Shown: positions 1 to 8,189, numbered from the stretch's first letter. The stretch: 33,992 nt of DNA from Acidimicrobiales bacterium (GCA_024103415.1 JAGFIR010000134.1:1-33992), one strand, 5' to 3'. Program-made: numbers and translations. The notes: generated from the sequence alone by a model not told the origin.

Positions 1-716
1 CATACGACGACGCACCGGTGTTGGAGAACGTCCGCTTCGACATCGAGGCGGGCAAGACCCTGGCGATCGTGGGGCCGACCGCCTCGGGCAAGTCCACGTT
101 CGCCCTCCTGATGGCACGGCTGTGGGACCCGAGCACCGGGCGGATCACCCTGGACGGACGCGACCTTCGGACGTTCGCCAGGTCGGAGCTCCCCCGCGAG
201 GTCGCATACGTGTCACAGGAGGCGTTCCTGTTCGATGCCAGCGTCCGGGACAACATCACCCTCGGTGAGGACTTCACCGACGAGGAGGTGTGGGAGGCGG
301 CCAAGCTCGCCGGGGCGCGTGAGTTCATCCTCGAGCTCTCGGACGGCCTCGACACGCGGCTGGGGGAGCGCGGCACCAATCTCTCGGGTGGTCAGCGCCA
401 GCGGCTCGCCCTGGCCCGGGCGCTCATCCGCAAGCCGAGGCTCCTGATCCTGGACGACGCGACGTCCGCGGTCGATCCCTCGGTCGAGTCCGAGATCCTG
501 CGGTCGCTCAAGGCCGCCGACCTTCCCTCCACGATCGTCGTGATCGCCTACCGGCCGTCCTCGATCCGTCTCGCCGACGAGGTGCTCTTCCTCGACGAGC
601 GACGGATCCTCGGCCACGGCACCCACGAGGATCTGCTCCAGAAGGTGCCCGGCTATGCCCGGCTGGTCCAGGCCTACGAGCAGGAGGCGCTTCGAGCCCG
701 TCAGGAGGCATCGTGA
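1..716 (+). CDS. ABC exporter subunit, ATP-binding half (5' truncated)
   Basis: C-terminal nucleotide-binding domain of an ABC exporter; the gene enters from the left edge, since the frame is open to base 3 and reads YDDAPVLENV, typical of the NBD start. The transmembrane domain must lie upstream. Walker A is GPTASGKST and the signature is a canonical LSGGQ. The catalytic Walker B position is Asp (LILDD, codon 456-458) instead of Glu, and the switch His is Tyr (IAYR, codon 549-551). This half therefore holds the degenerate ATP site. The stop overlaps the start of the next half-transporter by 4 bases (GTGA), so the two are surely co-translated partners of a heterodimer. Such pairs export lipids, peptides or drugs from the inner leaflet; the substrate cannot be told here. 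Confidence 0.93.
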   Translation, partial: YDDAPVLENVRFDIEAGKTLAIVGPTASGKSTFALLMARLWDPSTGRITLDGRDLRTFARSELPREVAYVSQEAFLFDASVRDNITLGEDFTDEEVWEAAKLAGAREFILELSDGLDTRLGERGTNLSGGQRQRLALARALIRKPRLLILDDATSAVDPSVESEILRSLKAADLPSTIVVIAYRPSSIRLADEVLFLDERRILGHGTHEDLLQKVPGYARLVQAYEQEALRARQEAS

Positions 717-2485
717 GCGGCAAACAGGAGAAGTACACGACCGCGGGGGTGATCCGGCGGGCGCTGGCCGAGGCGCCGGTGCTCGGCCATGGTCTGCGTC
801 TCACCCTGTTCCTGGCGATGATCGGGCAGGCGGTGACGGTGATCACACCGATCACCCTGCAGCAGATCGTCGACGGAGACCTGCTCTCGGACGCGGGGAT
901 CGACATGGGGTCCGTGGCCGCGAAGGCCGGTCTCGCCCTGCTGGCACTGGTCGTCGGCGTGGTGGTCGGCCGAGCCGCGCAGCTCCGGCTCGTCAGGTCG
1001 GCCTCGACCGGTCTCTCCGACCTGCGCGCCCACACCTTCCGTCACATCCTGAGGCAGTCGGTGCTCCACGTCCAGGCCGAGCAGCGGGGCAGCCTCGTGG
1101 CGCGCGTCACTTCGGACATCACAACGATCCAGGAGTTCATGGAATGGGGTGGCGTCGGGCTGATCATCGCCGCCAGCCAGGTCCTCCTGGCCACCACCGC
1201 CATGGTCTTCTATCAGTGGCGGTTGGCCCTGATCGCCCTGGTGGGAGTGATCCTCTACCTGCTGATGATGCGCTGGTTCCAGCGAATCCTGTCCCGGAAG
1301 TACGACCAGGTCCGGGAGGAGGTGGGCGCCTCGATGGGGGTGCTCAGCGAGGCCATCACCGCCATCCCGGTGATCCGCGCCTACGGGACCGAGGAGCGCA
1401 CCCAGTCCAGGGTTGCCGATGCGCTGCAGCGTCGCTTCCGGGCCGAGTTCACGACGGCGCGATTCGGCAACGCCCTGTTCTCCACCGCCGAGGTGTTCGC
1501 CGGGGCCCTGACCGCCGTCATCATCGCGGCGGGCATCGCGGTCGGGACCGCCCAGGGCATGTCCTCGGGGACGCTGATCGCGTTCCTGTTCCTGGTAAAC
1601 CTGCTCATCGAGCCGCTTCAGGTGGTCGTGGAGACCCTCGACTTCGCCCAGGCGGCGGCGTCCGGTCTCCGTCGGATCATGACCGTGCTCGACGGCGAGA
1701 TCGAGATCCAGGAGCCGGAAGATCCGCAGCCGCTGCCTTCCGGCGGTCTCAGCGCCCGCTTCGAGGCGGTTTCCTACTCGTACCCGGACGGGCCGGAGGT
1801 GCTCTCCGACGTGACGGTGGAGATCCCGGTCGGGGCGCGGGTCGCCGTCGTGGGCGAGACCGGCTCGGGGAAGACCACCTTCGCCAAGCTCCTCGTGCGT
1901 CTCATCGACCCCACCAGAGGGCGCGTCTATCTGGGCGGCGTTCCCGCCTCGAAGGTCCGCCTCGCCGAGCTCAGGTCCCGGGTCGGGTTCGTGCCCCAGG
2001 AGGGGTTCCTGTTCGACGACACCATCGCCAACAACGTCCGCTACGGGAGGCCCGAAGCCGACGACGCCGAGATCTACGCGGCGTTCCACGAGCTCGGGCT
2101 GGGCGATTGGGTGGAGAGTCTCCCCGAGGGCCTGGCCACGCGGGCCGGCGAGCGGGGGAGCAACCTGTCCGCGGGGGAGCGTCAGTTGGTGGCCCTTGCC
2201 AGGGCCTGGATCTCGTCCCCCGATCTCCTCGTGCTCGACGAGGCGACGTCCGCCGTCGACCCGGCACTCGACGTGGCGCTGCGGGCGGCGATCAACCGGC
2301 TCACCCAGCACCGGACCTCCGTGACCATCGCCCACCGTCTCTCCACGGCCGAGGCCGCCGACGAGGTGCTGGTGTTCGATCGCGGGCGCCTCGTGGAGCG
2401 GGGCAAGCACCGCGACCTGGTAGCCGCCGGCGGGGTCTACTCAGAGCTCTACGCCGACTGGGCGGCCGGCACCAAGACGGTCTAG
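713..2485 (+). CDS. ABC exporter subunit, fused membrane and ATP-binding domains
   Basis: Full half-transporter of 590 aa: ABC type-1 membrane domain with about six helices (residues about 20-325), then an ATPase domain (about 345-585). Walker A is GETGSGKTT (about 381), Walker B LLVLDEATSAVD with the catalytic Glu, and the switch is IAHRLS. The signature is altered to LSAGE (bases 2165-2179). Together with the preceding subunit, which has a normal LSGGQ but lacks the Walker B Glu and switch His, this gives one consensus and one degenerate ATP site, the layout known for heterodimeric exporters such as TM287/288. GTG start chosen because it overlaps the upstream stop and follows an AGGAGG-like ribosome site. 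The substrate is unknown. Its stop shares CTAG with the convergent Nudix gene. Confidence 0.95.
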   Translation: MSGKQEKYTTAGVIRRALAEAPVLGHGLRLTLFLAMIGQAVTVITPITLQQIVDGDLLSDAGIDMGSVAAKAGLALLALVVGVVVGRAAQLRLVRSASTGLSDLRAHTFRHILRQSVLHVQAEQRGSLVARVTSDITTIQEFMEWGGVGLIIAASQVLLATTAMVFYQWRLALIALVGVILYLLMMRWFQRILSRKYDQVREEVGASMGVLSEAITAIPVIRAYGTEERTQSRVADALQRRFRAEFTTARFGNALFSTAEVFAGALTAVIIAAGIAVGTAQGMSSGTLIAFLFLVNLLIEPLQVVVETLDFAQAAASGLRRIMTVLDGEIEIQEPEDPQPLPSGGLSARFEAVSYSYPDGPEVLSDVTVEIPVGARVAVVGETGSGKTTFAKLLVRLIDPTRGRVYLGGVPASKVRLAELRSRVGFVPQEGFLFDDTIANNVRYGRPEADDAEIYAAFHELGLGDWVESLPEGLATRAGERGSNLSAGERQLVALARAWISSPDLLVLDEATSAVDPALDVALRAAINRLTQHRTSVTIAHRLSTAEAADEVLVFDRGRLVERGKHRDLVAAGGVYSELYADWAAGTKTV

Positions 2486-2922
2486 AAGGGGCCGCGTCCG
2501 GCGAGCAGCTGCTCGAAAGGCGCCTGCTCGATGAGCTGCCGGTCGTTCTCGTAGTCGACCAGCGCCGCGGCCTCCTCGGGCGAGAGCCAGCGCACCTCGT
2601 CGATCTCGTCGTCGGGAAGTGTCCCTGACCCCTCCGGGACGGGGCGCATGACGTACCAGGCGACGGTCTTGGTGCCCTGACCCGTCTCATGGGTGGTCTC
2701 GGCGAGGACGGCGATGATGTCGCAGTCGTAGCCGGTCTCCTCCCGCACCTCGCGCAGGGCGGCTTCTTCGTCCGACTCGCCGGGGTCGACCTTGCCCTTG
2801 GGGAGCGTCCAGTCGTCGTAACGGGGTCGGTGGACGACGAGCACCTCGATGGCGCCCCGCGGGGTGACCCGGCAGACCAGGCCGCCGGCAGCCCTGACGC
2901 TGGTGGTACTTCGGGGTCTCAG
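2482..2922 (-). CDS. MutT1-like Nudix hydrolase
   Basis: Nudix pyrophosphohydrolase. The Nudix box begins GKVDPGES and ends REVREETG (GX5EX7REUXEEXGU), which binds the metal. The preceding VVHRPRYDDWTLPKGK is close to mycobacterial MutT1, which cleans up 8-oxo-dGTP and dinucleoside polyphosphates, but the histidine-phosphatase domain of MutT1 is absent. The first standard start is GTG at 2844 (120 aa), but that would remove the conserved first strand: the same frame reads AAGGLVCRV upstream. No ATG, GTG or TTG precedes it; a CTG at 2922-2920 has AGGAG seven bases ahead (2934-2930). I therefore place the start at CTG, giving 146 aa; the GTG start is the conservative alternative. It ends convergently on the ABC gene. 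Confidence 0.88.
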   Translation of the reverse strand: MRPRSTTSVRAAGGLVCRVTPRGAIEVLVVHRPRYDDWTLPKGKVDPGESDEEAALREVREETGYDCDIIAVLAETTHETGQGTKTVAWYVMRPVPEGSGTLPDDEIDEVRWLSPEEAAALVDYENDRQLIEQAPFEQLLAGRGPF

Positions 2923-2932
2923 GACCGCGCTC

Positions 2933-3163
2933 CTAGGAGTTGCTGCGGGAGGGCGCCGAGCGACGGGCGAACTCGTCCGGAGACGGGGTCGCCATCTCGT
3001 ACGCGCCGGTGAGGTCGATGCTGACCGCAGAGCAGCGGTCGCACACGCGCCTCGAGATCCCGCCGCCGACCTCCTGGGTCGGCCCGAAGGAGTGAATGCC
3101 CTTGCGGCAATTGGGCCGGGAGTCGCGCTTGGATGGCCTGGGCCTCACGTGGCTCACGGTCAT
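2933..3163 (-). CDS. Small Cys/His (zinc-ribbon-like) hypothetical protein
   Basis: Small basic protein of 76 aa. A compact core carries Cys19, His24, Cys41 and Cys44 (C-x4-H-x16-C-x2-C), flanked by the conserved-looking stretches HSFGPTQEVGGGI, RRVCDRC and SAVSIDLTG. This spacing suggests a single structural zinc site. The N-terminus is Arg/Pro-rich and the C-terminus Ser/Arg-rich, probably disordered. No name or function is recognised. The start is uncertain: ATG 3163 is used here, TTG 3193 is possible, and a TAGCCT hexamer at 3171-3166 would favour a leaderless GTG at 3157. It lies 35 bases downstream of the E1 dehydrogenase and directly upstream of the Nudix gene on the same strand. Confidence 0.68.
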   Translation of the reverse strand: MTVSHVRPRPSKRDSRPNCRKGIHSFGPTQEVGGGISRRVCDRCSAVSIDLTGAYEMATPSPDEFARRSAPSRSNS

Positions 3164-3198
3164 CCAGGCTACGACCGGCTCCCGCACCGGCAAAGCAT

Positions 3199-5262
3199 CT
3201 AGCCACCCATCACCTGCCGTATGCCGGCCACGACCCTGTCGACGTCGACCAGGGCGTGCTTCTCGATGGCGAACTGGGGCCAGGGCACGTCGAAGCCCGT
3301 GACCCTGACGATCGGCGCCTCCAGGTCGTACATCGCCTCCTCGGCGACGACCGCGGCGACTTCGGCTGCGACACCGGCGGTTCCCTGCGGCTCCTGGACG
3401 AGCAGCAGCCGGCCCGTCTTCGCCACGGACGCCAGGACCGTCTCCCGATCCCAGGGGAACAGGGTGCGGAGATCGATGACGTCGGCAGAGACGCCCTCCC
3501 TCTCCACGGCCTGGAGCGCCACCGGCACCATGCCGCCATAGGTGACGACGGTGAGGTCGTTGCCTTCCTTGCGAACCCGGGCGCGGCCGATAGGGAGCTT
3601 GTAGCTCTCCACCGGAACCTGCTCCCGCCCGGCCCGATACAGCACCTTGGGCTCGAGGAACATCACGGGGTCCTCACCCTGGAGCGCGGCAGTGAGGAGT
3701 CCCTTGGCGTCGGTCGGAGTCGAGGGGCAGACGACGACGAGACCGGGGGCGTGGACGAAGTAGGCCTCCGGCGAGTCGCAGTGGTGCTCGTGGGCCCCGA
3801 TCCCCGCGCCGTTCGGCATGCGGACGACGACGGGCACGGTGGCGTTCCCCCGTGTGCGATAGCGGAAGCGGCCCAGGTGGCTGACGATCTGGTCGAAGGC
3901 GGGGTACACGAAGCCCTCGAACTGGATCTCCGCGATCGGACGGGCCCCGCCGAGGGCCATGCCGATGGCGGTGCCCACGATTCCGGACTCGTTGAGCGGC
4001 GTGTCGATGACCCGGTCGGGCCCGAACCGGTCGAGCAGCCCCTCGGTGATCCGGAACACCCCACCGGCCCGGGCGACGTCCTCGCCGAGGACGACCGTGG
4101 AAGGATCGCTCTCCATCGCCAGGTGGAGGGCCTGGTTGATCGCTTCCGCCATGTTCATGGCCTCCGTCGGCCCTTCGGGTAGACGGTCTCTCCCCACCAC
4201 CCAGATCTCGTCGGGGGAGAAGGGGGTCTCGGGCTCGCCGTGGGCGCGCTGCATCCGGTGGAGTTGCTCGACGACGTGCTCGGGGATCTTGTGGAAGCCG
4301 TGGCGGACGGCGTCGTCGCGATCGGGAAGGGGGCGGGCTTCGATCTCGGCGATGGCCCCGTTCACCGCGTCGGTGACCTCCATCGCCACCTTCTCGACCT
4401 CCCGCTCGTCGAGGAGGTCGCGGTTCTCGAGGAACCGGCGCATCCGGTCGATCGGATCCTTCTTCCGCCACTCGGCGACCTCGTCGTCGGTGCGGTACAG
4501 GGTGGGGTCGTCGGCCGTGGCATGGGGCCCGTAGCGATAGGTCATCGCCTCGATGAGGGTGGGGCCCTCCCCGCGGCGGGCCCGCTCCACCGCCTCCCGG
4601 GTGGCCAGGTAGACGGCGACGGGGTCCATCCCGTCGACCCGCACCCCGGGGAATCCGTAGGCGTCCGCCTTCTGGGCGATGGTCTCCGACGCAGTCTGCT
4701 TGTGATACGGCACGGAGATCGCGTAGAGGTTGTTGGCGCAGACGAAGACGGTCGGGGTCTTCCACACCCCGGCGAAGTTCATGCCGGAGTGGAAGTCGAT
4801 TTCGGAAGTGGCGCCGTCACCGAAGTAGACGGCCGTGACGGTGTCGTCCCCGAGCAAGCGCCGGTAGTACGAGTATCCGACCGCGTGCGGCAGCTGGCTG
4901 GCGATCGGAACCGTGACGATGCCGGTCCGGTACTTCTCGACGTCCCAACCCGAGTTGGGGAGGCCCCTCCAGTAGGCGAGGAGGACGTCGATGGGCAGAC
5001 CGTGGGTGATCTGGACCCCGTGCTCGCGGTAGGAGGGGAACACGAAATCGTCCGGGCGGAGGGCCATGGCCGAGCCGATCTGGACCGCTTCGTGACCCTC
5101 GAGCATGGCGTAGGTGCCGATGCGCCCCTGACGTTGCAGTGCGAGCATCCGGCGGTCCAACTCCCGTGCCAGGACCATGTTCCGGTACATGGCCTGGTAG
5201 ATGCCCGGGTCGAGGCCCGGGTCGTCTCCCACGAGGTTGCCCTGCGGGTCGATGATCTGCAT
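3199..5262 (-). CDS. Fused E1 alpha-beta 2-oxoacid dehydrogenase (pyruvate or branched-chain type)
   Basis: Thiamine-diphosphate E1 component carrying out oxidative decarboxylation of pyruvate or a branched-chain 2-oxoacid and passing the acyl group to lipoyl E2. Both subunits are in one 687-aa chain. Residues 1 to about 330 are E1 alpha, with the ThDP motif GDG 148-150 to NN 177-178 and a phosphate-loop-type His247 (RYGPHATADDP). A linker of about 40 residues follows. About 370-687 is E1 beta, with GEDV near 393 and the HEHHCDSPEAY loop. Usually E1 alpha and E1 beta are separate genes of about 360 and 325 aa. No E2 or E3 gene is nearby, so the substrate class cannot be settled. ATG 5262 lies 93 bases from the divergent aminotransferase, with a possible TACTCT -10 at 5287-5282. 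Confidence 0.93.
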   Translation of the reverse strand: MQIIDPQGNLVGDDPGLDPGIYQAMYRNMVLARELDRRMLALQRQGRIGTYAMLEGHEAVQIGSAMALRPDDFVFPSYREHGVQITHGLPIDVLLAYWRGLPNSGWDVEKYRTGIVTVPIASQLPHAVGYSYYRRLLGDDTVTAVYFGDGATSEIDFHSGMNFAGVWKTPTVFVCANNLYAISVPYHKQTASETIAQKADAYGFPGVRVDGMDPVAVYLATREAVERARRGEGPTLIEAMTYRYGPHATADDPTLYRTDDEVAEWRKKDPIDRMRRFLENRDLLDEREVEKVAMEVTDAVNGAIAEIEARPLPDRDDAVRHGFHKIPEHVVEQLHRMQRAHGEPETPFSPDEIWVVGRDRLPEGPTEAMNMAEAINQALHLAMESDPSTVVLGEDVARAGGVFRITEGLLDRFGPDRVIDTPLNESGIVGTAIGMALGGARPIAEIQFEGFVYPAFDQIVSHLGRFRYRTRGNATVPVVVRMPNGAGIGAHEHHCDSPEAYFVHAPGLVVVCPSTPTDAKGLLTAALQGEDPVMFLEPKVLYRAGREQVPVESYKLPIGRARVRKEGNDLTVVTYGGMVPVALQAVEREGVSADVIDLRTLFPWDRETVLASVAKTGRLLLVQEPQGTAGVAAEVAAVVAEEAMYDLEAPIVRVTGFDVPWPQFAIEKHALVDVDRVVAGIRQVMGG

Positions 5263-5280
5263 GGCTTCGAGGATGACCCA

Positions 5281-5336
5281 GAGAGTAATGCTCTCCGCGT
5301 GCCTCCGGCCAAGCCGCCGGCTCTGCCCGTCCGGGC
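5281..5336. promoter_or_regulatory. Divergent promoter region with small inverted repeats
   Basis: The 93 bases between the E1 and HisC-like genes hold a 5-bp inverted repeat GAGAG-TAATG-CTCTC (5281-5295) that contains the candidate minus-strand -10 TACTCT (5287-5282), and a second repeat GCCCG-TC-CGGGC (5325-5336) just before the plus-strand -10. They could be operators, but the arms are short for such GC-rich DNA. Confidence 0.3.
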
Positions 5337-5342
5337 ATCTGG

Positions 5343-5348
5343 TACCTT
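5343..5348 (+). promoter_or_regulatory. Putative -10 (TACCTT) of the HisC-like gene
   Basis: TANNNT hexamer ending 7 bases before ATG 5356 with no Shine-Dalgarno sequence, so transcription would begin at or next to the start codon. Confidence 0.5.
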
Positions 5349-5355
5349 CGCGGCC

Positions 5356-6441
5356 ATGCCGATCCTCAGACCGGAGATCGACGCGCTCGTCTCATACGAG
5401 GTTGGCCGGCCCATCGAGGACGTGGTCCGCCAGTACGGCGTCGACCCGGCCACCGTGGTCAAGCTCACCGCCAACGAGAGCCCGTTCGGCCCCTTCCCCG
5501 GCGTCGCCGAGGCGATCGCAGCAGAGGCGTCACTCCAGCGATATCCCGACAACCAGGTGTGGAATCTGGGAGGTCGTCTCGCGGAGGAACTGGGCGTCGC
5601 GCCCGGCAACCTCCTGTTCGCCAACGGGAGCACCGCCCACATCGCCGACTTCGCCTCAGCCGTGGGAGGTCCGGGGACCCGCATCGTCTACGCGTGGCCC
5701 AGCTTCATCATGTATCGATACGCGGCGGCATGGGCCGGTTCGGAGGCCGTCGAGGTGCCGCTCGACCCGGAGTTCCGCGTCGACCTGGCCGCCATGGCGG
5801 ACGCCATCGACGACGCCACCCGGTTGGTGATCATCTGCAACCCGAACAACCCGACCGGCACGATCCGCTCCGGTGACGAGGTGGAGGACTTCATCTCCTC
5901 GGTCCCCGACCACGTCCTCGTCCTCGTCGACGAGGCCTATGCCGAGTTCGTGCAGGATCCGTCGTACCGCTCGATGAGCCGGATCGCCGTGGACCAGCCC
6001 AACGTCGTCACACTGCACACCTTCTCCAAGATCTACTCACTCGCCGGTCTGCGGATCGGCTACGCGATCGGTCACCCCGACACACTCACCGGGCTTCGCA
6101 AGGCCCAGCAACCGCTCACCGTGAACCGCCTGGCCCAGGCCGCCGCCCTGGCTTCACTCGGTCAGCCCGATGAGCTGGCGCGACGGGTCGAGGCCAACGC
6201 GGCAGGGAGGCACTACGTCGCGGGCGCCATCGAGGAGCGGGGCCTGGCGCACGTCCCGAGTCACACCAACTTCGTCTTCTTCAAGATGCCCGGCGGAGAC
6301 TCGCAGGCGTCCGGGGAGGCGATGACCCGTCAGGGCGTCCTGATCCGCCCCATGGCGGGCGGCTGGATGCGCGTGACGATCGGGACCGATGACGAGAATC
6401 GACGTTTCGTAGAGGCACTCGACGCAGTTCTAGGCGACTGA
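5356..6441 (+). CDS. hisC: Histidinol-phosphate aminotransferase family (HisC-like)
   Basis: Fold-type I PLP aminotransferase of 361 aa, usual HisC length. Visible motifs are TANESPFGP (38-46), NPNNPTGT (162-169), DEAYAEF (192-198), the Schiff-base Lys225 in FSKIYSLAG and the substrate-carboxylate Arg in GLRIGY. HisC converts imidazole-acetol phosphate and glutamate to histidinol phosphate in histidine synthesis; relatives act on phenylalanine, tyrosine or cobalamin precursors. No other his genes are present, so the specificity is inferred from overall resemblance. The frame is open far upstream, but ATG 5356 is chosen because homology starts there and a TACCTT -10 lies 7 bases ahead. Confidence 0.85.
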   Translation: MPILRPEIDALVSYEVGRPIEDVVRQYGVDPATVVKLTANESPFGPFPGVAEAIAAEASLQRYPDNQVWNLGGRLAEELGVAPGNLLFANGSTAHIADFASAVGGPGTRIVYAWPSFIMYRYAAAWAGSEAVEVPLDPEFRVDLAAMADAIDDATRLVIICNPNNPTGTIRSGDEVEDFISSVPDHVLVLVDEAYAEFVQDPSYRSMSRIAVDQPNVVTLHTFSKIYSLAGLRIGYAIGHPDTLTGLRKAQQPLTVNRLAQAAALASLGQPDELARRVEANAAGRHYVAGAIEERGLAHVPSHTNFVFFKMPGGDSQASGEAMTRQGVLIRPMAGGWMRVTIGTDDENRRFVEALDAVLGD

Positions 6442-6535
6442 GCCGCTCGACGAGATTGGGTCTTTGGTCGCATGCCGCGGCCGTGGTTCGCTGGCCCGTT
6501 CCGACCAGAATGTCGGGGATGGATCTGGGTCGCGC

Positions 6536-7519
6536 ATGGACGTCTCCCGAATAGCCGAAGAGGCCACCCGGCTGTTGCCGCTGGCCCGGCGCGTCCTGAC
6601 CCGATACCACTACCCCGTGCGGGCCGTGTCCCACCTCGCCACCCACTCCAACATCATGTACCGGGTGGAGACCGCCGCCGGCGAGCAGATGGTCCTCCGT
6701 GTCGGGTCCGCGCACGGGAACACGCGTTCCAACATCGACCTCGAGGTGGCCTGGCTCCTGGCGCTCGGCCGCGACACCGACCTCGAGGTGGTGCGGCCCC
6801 TGCCCACCCGCGGTGGGCAGTACGTGGTCGACGAATACGACCCGACGGTCGACAAGGAGCGCGCCTGCGTCCTGTTCAGCTGGATCCCCGGCGAGCCGCT
6901 CGGCGCCGGCGGTCCCTACGGCTACCGCGTCCTCGGACAGGTCTCTGCGACCCTCCACCGCCACGGCGCGACCTGGCAGCCGCCCAGCCTCGAGACGATG
7001 CGTCGCTGGGACCGGGTCTTCTATTACGGATCGGACATAGACCCCGTCGTGATCACCGATCCCCTCTACGACCACATCTTCGACCGGGAGATCCGGCGAA
7101 CCGTCTCCCGGGCGGGAGAGCTCGCCGAGAAGGTGATCGTCGATTCGTGGGCATCCGGCACCCCCCAGGTGGTGCATGGCGATCTCCACGAGTGGAACGT
7201 GCACCTGGCCGGTGGCAGGATGCACGTGTTCGACTTCGAGGACCTGATGATGGCCCTGCCGGCCCAGGACATCTCCATCTCGCTCTACCACTCCAGGACC
7301 CGCCCCGACCGGGATGAGATCGCCGCTGCGTTCCGCCGCGGGTACGAGACCGTCGCCGATTGGCCGGTGGCCGACCCTGAGCAGCTCGACGGCTTCATGG
7401 CCGCCCGCCAGGTCTTGCTGATGAACTACGCCGCCCGCACCCTCCCGCCGGGGGAGGCGGCTCGCTTCGTGGACGCCATCTACCCCTGGCTCCACGGGTA
7501 CGTGGCCAAGTACGGCTGA
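6536..7519 (+). CDS. APH/choline-kinase-fold phosphotransferase
   Basis: Small-molecule kinase of the aminoglycoside phosphotransferase superfamily, 327 aa. The N-lobe reads THSNIMYRVE (37-46) and MVLRV with the ATP-contacting region; the catalytic loop is HGDLHEWN (214-221, catalytic Asp216), and a DFE at 233-235 replaces DFG as metal ligand. Relatives include SrkA/YihE, homoserine kinase II and aminoglycoside kinases; I cannot choose among them and resistance should not be assumed. ATG 6536 is chosen because a longer frame opening at 6464 adds low-complexity residues without homology. The stop overlaps the next ATG (TGATG), so it is translationally coupled to the phosphoribosyltransferase. 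Confidence 0.85.
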   Translation: MDVSRIAEEATRLLPLARRVLTRYHYPVRAVSHLATHSNIMYRVETAAGEQMVLRVGSAHGNTRSNIDLEVAWLLALGRDTDLEVVRPLPTRGGQYVVDEYDPTVDKERACVLFSWIPGEPLGAGGPYGYRVLGQVSATLHRHGATWQPPSLETMRRWDRVFYYGSDIDPVVITDPLYDHIFDREIRRTVSRAGELAEKVIVDSWASGTPQVVHGDLHEWNVHLAGGRMHVFDFEDLMMALPAQDISISLYHSRTRPDRDEIAAAFRRGYETVADWPVADPEQLDGFMAARQVLLMNYAARTLPPGEAARFVDAIYPWLHGYVAKYG

Positions 7520-8187
7520 TGCGCTTCACCGATCGCCGCCAGGCCGGGGCACAGTTGGCCGAGGCGATCGCCGCCCTCGCGCCCCGTGATCCGGTCGTCT
7601 ACGCACTGCCCCGGGGCGGCGTCCCCGTCGGATACGAGGTGGCGCAGGTGCTGGGTTGCCCCCTCGACGTGGTCCTGGTGCGAAAGCTGGGCGTCCCCGG
7701 GCATCCCGAGCTGGCAATGGGGGCGCTGGCGGAAGGCGGCGTCACGGTCTGGAACGAGGACCTCATCGAGATGATCGGCATCGGTGACGCCGAGATCGCG
7801 GCGGTCGTCGAACGAGAGACGGTCACCCTGGCCCGCCAGGCGGAGGCCTTTCGCCCGGCGGGGCTGGAGCGGATCGAGCCGGTGGGCCGGACCGCGCTGA
7901 TCGTCGACGACGGCCTCGCCACCGGTGCCACCGCTCTGGCCGCGCTGGACGCTCTCCGTGAGGAGGGGGCCGCCGAGGTGTGGGTGTGTGTTCCGGTGGG
8001 CCCGAGGGACACATCCGAGGCGATGCGAAAGGTCGCCGATCAGGTGGTAGTGGTGTACACGCCGCCCCGGTTCGGGGCAGTGGGCGCGTGGTATCAGGAT
8101 TTCAGCCAGGTCGAGGACCACGAAGTTCAAGATCTGCTTCGTGAGGCGCGGCTACGGTTCCGGCCGTCACCAGAGGAGGACTCCTGA
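7519..8187 (+). CDS. Predicted phosphoribosyltransferase (COG1926 type)
   Basis: Type I phosphoribosyltransferase fold, 222 aa. The PRPP-binding loop is LIVDDGLATGAT (127-138), preceded by the characteristic ALPRGGVPVGYEVA (29-42) and VRKLGVPGHPELAMGA segments of the COG1926 group. The enzymes use PRPP or release it from a nucleotide, but the group's natural substrate has not been established to my knowledge. ATG 7519 overlaps the kinase stop by one base, and the DUF3237 gene starts two bases after its stop, so these three genes form one operon. Confidence 0.9.
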   Translation: MRFTDRRQAGAQLAEAIAALAPRDPVVYALPRGGVPVGYEVAQVLGCPLDVVLVRKLGVPGHPELAMGALAEGGVTVWNEDLIEMIGIGDAEIAAVVERETVTLARQAEAFRPAGLERIEPVGRTALIVDDGLATGATALAALDALREEGAAEVWVCVPVGPRDTSEAMRKVADQVVVVYTPPRFGAVGAWYQDFSQVEDHEVQDLLREARLRFRPSPEEDS

Positions 8188-8189
8188 AC

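Noticed and set aside
701-2410. 569-aa open frame on the minus strand opposite the ABC subunit
   Set aside because: It is antisense to a clear ABC exporter gene and rich in Arg/Gly/His/Asp, a shadow of high-GC codon use.
3166-3171. TAGCCT as -10 for the small Cys/His gene
   Set aside because: It ends only 2 bases before ATG 3163; it would fit only if GTG 3157 is the start, so I kept it as an alternative and not as a promoter call.
6464-6535. 24-residue N-terminal extension of the kinase
   Set aside because: The added residues are Gly/Arg/Ser-rich and do not resemble the family; ATG 6536 gives a normal N-terminus.
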